Shown piece by piece: positions 15,501 to 18,022 of a DNA stretch of 18,022 nucleotides. The stretch lies in the NCBI GenBank assembly GCA_031275955.1, contig JAISNZ010000229.1:1-18022 (forward strand), given 5' to 3'. The DNA is from Desulfovibrio sp. Its GTDB lineage: Bacteria > Desulfobacterota > Desulfovibrionia > Desulfovibrionales > Desulfovibrionaceae. How positions within the stretch are numbered: the first letter of the stretch is position 1; every line of letters starts with the position of its first letter. The translations under genes were made by a program, and so were the position numbers. A model generated the notes under the pieces. It searched no databases. It was given only the letters and a program-made list of their open reading frames with translations, and was not told where the DNA came from.

Positions 15501-16496
15501 ATTGCGGATCATGCCTCCAGCGGCGAGCAAGCACTGCAATTGCTCCAGAAGAACAGGTACGATCTGGTGTTCATGGATCACATGATGCCGGAGATGGACG
15601 GCCTTGAAACAACGAGACTGATTCGCTCCCTGCCTGATGGAAGATGCGCCGAGATCCCGATCGTCGCGCTCTCGGCGAACGCCGTTACGGGAGCGAAGGA
15701 GTTGTTTCTCAACGCGGGTATGAACGATGCCCTCGCCAAGCCGATCGACTCGAAAGCACTCAGTGAGGTGCTCCTGAAATGGCTACCCGAAAAAATGGCA
15801 ACGGTTGATGTTTCCACCGACTGGTCCGAAAACGAACCGGAAGACAGTGCGCTTCTGAGTGAACTGTCCTGTGTGAAGGATCTTGACGTGCAGAAGGGAA
15901 TTGCCAGAGTTGGCGGCGAAAAAAACGTATATCTCAATCTTCTTCGCCAGGCGTATTCCGAGCTTGGCCCGTACAGGGATGAAATCAGGAAATTTTGCGC
16001 GGAGGAAAACTGGGTCCAATACTCCATTCGCGTGCATACGCTGAAAACGGTGTTCGCAACCATAGGAAATGACAGACTGTCGAAATTGGCGTCCGAGCTG
16101 GAGGCAGCGTCAAAAAGGGAAGATGCCGGCGAATGCGTTCGTGAAACAGCTGCATTCTGCGATGCAATAACGGTTTTTTGCGATGCCCTGCTTCGGACGA
16201 AGCTGATATGCGAGGAGAAAGTGGAAAAAACCTCAATGGATGCCGCCATGATAACGCAACGGCTGGAGCAATTGAAAGAGGCATGCCTGGACGGCAGGAG
16301 CGACGTGGCTGAAAATGTGGCCTCGGAGCTTGCGAAAGCCGGTTTCAACAAGCATGTGGAGGATACCCTGCGCGAAATATACCTCCTGGTGAAATCCTAC
16401 GATTACGAAAAAACTGTTACTCTCGCGGGCACGCTCTCGGAGTATCTTTCCGCCGGCGTGTCTCGGTTAAGAACGTTGCAAAATGCATACCGGTGA
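12570..16496 (+). CDS. multi-PAS hybrid sensor histidine kinase with receiver and Hpt
   Basis: This 1308-residue, apparently cytoplasmic phosphorelay kinase has no transmembrane segment. It holds five PAS-like domains: about 47-165, 178-288, 305-420, 433-548 and 562-678. The last four are clear repeats of each other, each with a P-x-A-C...DE...C-N signature and a QP-x-G-x-x-S motif. A HisKA domain follows with His715 in MSHEIRTPMHAIIG, then HATPase with LLNNAIKYT 829-837, DTGIGI 863-868 and GTGLGL 893-898. The receiver (about 952-1072) has Asp959/Asp960, phospho-acceptor Asp1003 and Lys1057. The Hpt domain (about 1100-1205) has His1156 in VHTLKT. All relay residues are present. The ATG at 12570 has GAGGAG 9 bases upstream; the 61 residues from an alternative start at 12387 look non-coding. 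The HD-GYP gene 131 bases downstream is the natural partner. The ligand is unknown. Confidence 0.9.
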   Translation: MDTYSRQEGENSESLLTVPDTNANSEQNYIHANIDINTISYNIEYYTRLLLKNSPNSVILLDREGYIVACSDAFLLLLRLKNHDQLKGRHLKTLNRFWNDAGMIEAVEDFFREIRGTGNSRERYVSLNFSGQGQKIPYRVQFISLLDDDGIFEGTQVMIQDMSEWSHDETEGRTHAVLESMPFACILWDEDLNAIACNMKTVELYECRSKNDFLDNFFDLSPPYQPDGTESLTAAKNRLRASLKYGRSIFEWEHRTKNGKPLPVEVHLLRTEWDSRSRIIAYIYDMRDLKAKESLLQEANERATLIMNATPVACSLWDERGNLLDCNREALHLYDFTEKPDDFGRTSFLKLVPIRQPSGQRSLDLLQEVFQDVLKNGYTRFYWKCHARTGDLIPLETTLVRIPWKNEYRILAYSTNISKLLRLEDKAEARMRRLLNEMPLACTLRDENNKIIDCNLAAMRMFGVLKKSEFMDNFDSFLPELQPDGSPSQERVQQLILFTLEKGYYRGEWMYRRSNGQHLPVDLTFVRIDFRHGACIAAYARDLRESKAIEQKINATNERVRTMLDALPIACVFLDEDGNAIDCNATALALYGVQSKEQFIERFSDFFPKYQPGGKESLSEKLRVIQYAFKNGSTQFDWLHLTASGEELPVSIILVHVRWNDQNCIAAYVTDMRETKRNEEKRLEADRQRRELAIETLKANAASEAKTKFLATMSHEIRTPMHAIIGMSDLIRTDNLDAKQLSNISDIKKMSKALLEIINDILDFSKIEAGKMELSPIHFNLRDMCDNLCSMCRVMAATKDLKFKYSFAEDVQQVVYGDEIRIRQVVLNLLNNAIKYTKEGHVQFAMDVAEDGDSRFTLFTVKDTGIGIKKENFSKLYDTFAQFDRETNRGTAGTGLGLTITKNLVTMMGGKIEVESEYGKGTVFRVLLPLREGDPDQVKRSFERNMAIAKRDVKILVVDDNNLNLTVALGYLAKRNIIADHASSGEQALQLLQKNRYDLVFMDHMMPEMDGLETTRLIRSLPDGRCAEIPIVALSANAVTGAKELFLNAGMNDALAKPIDSKALSEVLLKWLPEKMATVDVSTDWSENEPEDSALLSELSCVKDLDVQKGIARVGGEKNVYLNLLRQAYSELGPYRDEIRKFCAEENWVQYSIRVHTLKTVFATIGNDRLSKLASELEAASKREDAGECVRETAAFCDAITVFCDALLRTKLICEEKVEKTSMDAAMITQRLEQLKEACLDGRSDVAENVASELAKAGFNKHVEDTLREIYLLVKSYDYEKTVTLAGTLSEYLSAGVSRLRTLQNAYR

Positions 16497-16536
16497 AGCG
16501 AACTTTCCGTATCCGCTCCCGCCGCAAAGATTTTCT

Positions 16537-16569
16537 AACGGCAAGGCGGACAACTCTTTTGCCGTTTCT
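16537..16569 (+). terminator. possible weak terminator after the PAS kinase
   Basis: AACGGCAA (16537-16544) and TTGCCGTT (16559-16566) form a perfect 8-base stem with a 14-base loop, starting 40 bases after the stop, followed by TTCTG. The large loop and short T-run suggest partial termination, so some read-through into the HD-GYP gene is plausible. The left arm lies within a 14-base sequence (16539-16552) that recurs inverted after the HD-GYP gene at 17806-17819. Confidence 0.4.
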
Positions 16570-16627
16570 GAATCAAAAAGACATAAATGCGGTTTGGAGT
16601 TGAAACATATACCTCTGAGGCGGATGT

Positions 16628-17782
16628 ATGATACCTGTGGAAAATAAAAAGACAAAACATACAATCATGGTTATTGACGATAACGCCTCGGAACTGTTGC
16701 TGCTGAAAAATATCCTGGGCGAAATGTACGACCTGCGTCTCTGCAAGACAGCATCTTTCGCCTTGTCCATGCTTGAACGCATCAGCGTCGACATCATTTT
16801 GCTGGACATAGAAATGCCCGATCTAAATGGATACGAGGTGTTGAAAATTATCAAGGCCAACCCGGCGACGAAAGAAATCCCGGTGATTTTCCTGACCGGC
16901 AGAAGCGACAATACAAGCGAACTGGAAGGGCTCACCCTTGGAGCGGTTGACTATCTGGCAAAACCATTTTCTCCCCCGCTCCTGCTGAAGCATATTGAGA
17001 TCCACCTGCTAATCGAATCACAGAAGCGTAAACTCAAAGATTTCAACGAGAACCTGCGGGGGATGGTTGCGGCGAAGACGGAAAAAGTGCTTAAGCTGCA
17101 AAAATCCATTCTCAAAACAGTAGCCGCTCTTGTGGAGTACCGCGATACTTCCACTGGAAGCCATATAGAGCGGACGGAGCGGTATCTTGAAATACTTGTT
17201 ACAGCGGTTATGAATGAGGAAAAATATAAAAAATTCTCTGAAAAATGGGATATCGATCTTATTCTGCAATCATCACTTCTGCATGACGTGGGCAAAATCG
17301 CCATCAGCGACAGTATTCTTCTTAAACCAGGCCCCCTTGATGCCAAAGAGTTTGCGGAGATGAAAAAGCATGTGCAGTACGGCCTGGAGTTCGTGGAGAA
17401 AATGAAGGAAATTGACGGCGAAGAGGATTTTACGGAATATGCGAGAATTATGACCGGCTATCACCATGAAAAATGGGATGGTACCGGTTATCCGCATAAG
17501 CTCAAGGGAGAGGATATTCCGTTGCTCGGAAGAATAATGGCCATAGCGGACGTCTACGATGCCGTCACCTCTGAACGGCCATACAAGAAAACCATACCGC
17601 ACAAGGAGGCCATGGCTATTATCCGGGACGGAAGGGGGTCCCATTTCGATCCGTCGCTTGTGGATCTCTTTATGAAAAAAACGGATGAGATCCATGACGC
17701 GAAAAAACTTGAGACGCGGAAAAATATCGATAACAAATCAGATGGAGGAGCGGCGCAAACGCCCGCTGGAAAGCGTTCGTAA
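16628..17782 (+). CDS. response regulator with HD-GYP domain, probable c-di-GMP phosphodiesterase
   Basis: This 384-residue two-domain regulator has an N-terminal receiver (about 11-128). It shows Asp17/Asp18, phospho-acceptor Asp60 (LLDIEMP), Thr90 and Lys112 (AKPF). A coiled linker (about 130-160) leads to an HD-GYP domain (about 160-352). That domain has HD at His219-Asp220 (LLHDVGKIAI), the HHEKWDGTGYP motif at 279-289, and ADVYDAVTSERPYK at 308-320. HD-GYP domains hydrolyse cyclic di-GMP to GMP or pGpG, so phosphorylation probably tunes local c-di-GMP. The metal-binding residues I can see are intact. The C-terminal tail after about 355 is Lys/Asp-rich and probably disordered. The ATG at 16628 has GAGG shortly upstream. 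It sits 131 bases after the multi-PAS kinase, its likely phosphodonor. Composition resembles the kinase rather than the GC-rich left half of the window. Confidence 0.94.
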   Translation: MIPVENKKTKHTIMVIDDNASELLLLKNILGEMYDLRLCKTASFALSMLERISVDIILLDIEMPDLNGYEVLKIIKANPATKEIPVIFLTGRSDNTSELEGLTLGAVDYLAKPFSPPLLLKHIEIHLLIESQKRKLKDFNENLRGMVAAKTEKVLKLQKSILKTVAALVEYRDTSTGSHIERTERYLEILVTAVMNEEKYKKFSEKWDIDLILQSSLLHDVGKIAISDSILLKPGPLDAKEFAEMKKHVQYGLEFVEKMKEIDGEEDFTEYARIMTGYHHEKWDGTGYPHKLKGEDIPLLGRIMAIADVYDAVTSERPYKKTIPHKEAMAIIRDGRGSHFDPSLVDLFMKKTDEIHDAKKLETRKNIDNKSDGGAAQTPAGKRS

Positions 17783-17870
17783 ATCAGCGGCAACCAGGTC
17801 GCTGATGTCCGCCTTGCCGATGTCGTGCGGCAAGGCGAAAGCGATGCTTGTCCCCTGATGTCATGCGGCA
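17783..17870. repeat. cluster of inverted and direct repeats after the HD-GYP gene
   Basis: ATCAGCG (17783-17789) pairs with CGCTGAT (17800-17806) directly after the stop. CGCCTTGCCG (17810-17819) pairs perfectly with CGGCAAGGCG (17828-17837), an 8-base loop apart. GATGTCGTGCGGCA (17819-17832) recurs with one mismatch at 17857-17870. The second hairpin is a plausible terminator for the HD-GYP gene but lacks a T-run. The cluster could also belong to the flank of the mobile element that follows. Confidence 0.5.
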
Positions 17871-17981
17871 CGATACCACAAATCAAATCAGTTTAAAAGA
17901 TTTACCTGATTACGCATGATGTTCAGCCACTATCCATTCGCCAGAAAATTGGTTATAGTTTATGAAAATAGGGAGTTGAAT

Positions 17982-18022
17982 ATGCCTCGTAATCCTGTTC
18001 AGTTTCAAAAAGGGATGAGTGA
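17982..18022 (+). CDS. start of a probable IS1595-family transposase, cut by window end
   Basis: Only 13 codons are visible: MPRNPVQFQKGMS. The VQFQKG-x-S opening is typical of IS1595-family (DDE-type, ISXO2-like) transposases, which often begin this way before a zinc-binding segment. GGGAG lies 6 bases before the ATG, and the region upstream is AT-rich. I could not identify the left terminal inverted repeat of the element; it should lie between about 17840 and 17980. The rest of the gene is outside the window, so the family call rests on a short motif. Confidence 0.5.
   Translation, partial: MPRNPVQFQKGMS

Overview
The window looks like chromosome from a GC-rich Desulfovibrionaceae-type bacterium (Desulfovibrio, Bilophila or a relative). 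This is inferred from the classic ribosome/membrane-biogenesis cluster, a DUF362 double-4Fe-4S protein, several large histidine kinases, and intergenic GC-rich hairpins. No 16S rRNA or other decisive marker is present, so the taxonomy is only a guess.

Layout. (1) Positions 132-5314, minus strand, hold the conserved order rpmH-rnpA-yidD-yidC-khpB(jag)-mnmE. It covers ribosomal protein L34, the RNase P protein, two membrane-protein insertion factors, an RNA-binding KH/R3H protein and a tRNA wobble-uridine GTPase. Two candidate sigma70-type promoters lie upstream of rpmH. (2) Positions 5515-7989, minus strand, hold a secreted protein that appears to carry two CAP/SCP domains (the first degenerate) and a DUF362 ferredoxin-like protein. 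(3) Positions 8111-11970, plus strand, hold a membrane-anchored helical-repeat protein and a membrane hybrid histidine kinase whose receiver and Hpt domains look inactivated. (4) Positions 11971-12569 hold no convincing gene. They contain a perfect 25-unit AC dinucleotide repeat followed by a strong UUCG-loop terminator. (5) Positions 12570-17782, plus strand, are visibly less GC-rich. They hold a 1308-residue hybrid kinase (five PAS domains, HisKA, HATPase, receiver, Hpt) followed by a receiver/HD-GYP protein, a plausible phosphorelay controlling c-di-GMP breakdown. (6) The window ends in the first codons of what looks like an IS1595-family transposase.

The genes fall into two functional groups. 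The left block is housekeeping: ribosome assembly, tRNA maturation and membrane insertion expressed from one transcript. The right block is signalling and looks acquired or at least compositionally distinct, bounded by the microsatellite on one side and the transposase on the other.

The points I think most deserve a second look are: rnpA has no ATG/GTG/TTG start in the expected place and only an AUU fits; the AC repeat lies upstream of the PAS kinase; a precisely spaced cysteine pair is conserved in four tandem PAS domains; and the hybrid kinase lacks the phosphorylatable histidine of its Hpt. I see no clear undescribed defence or biosynthetic system.
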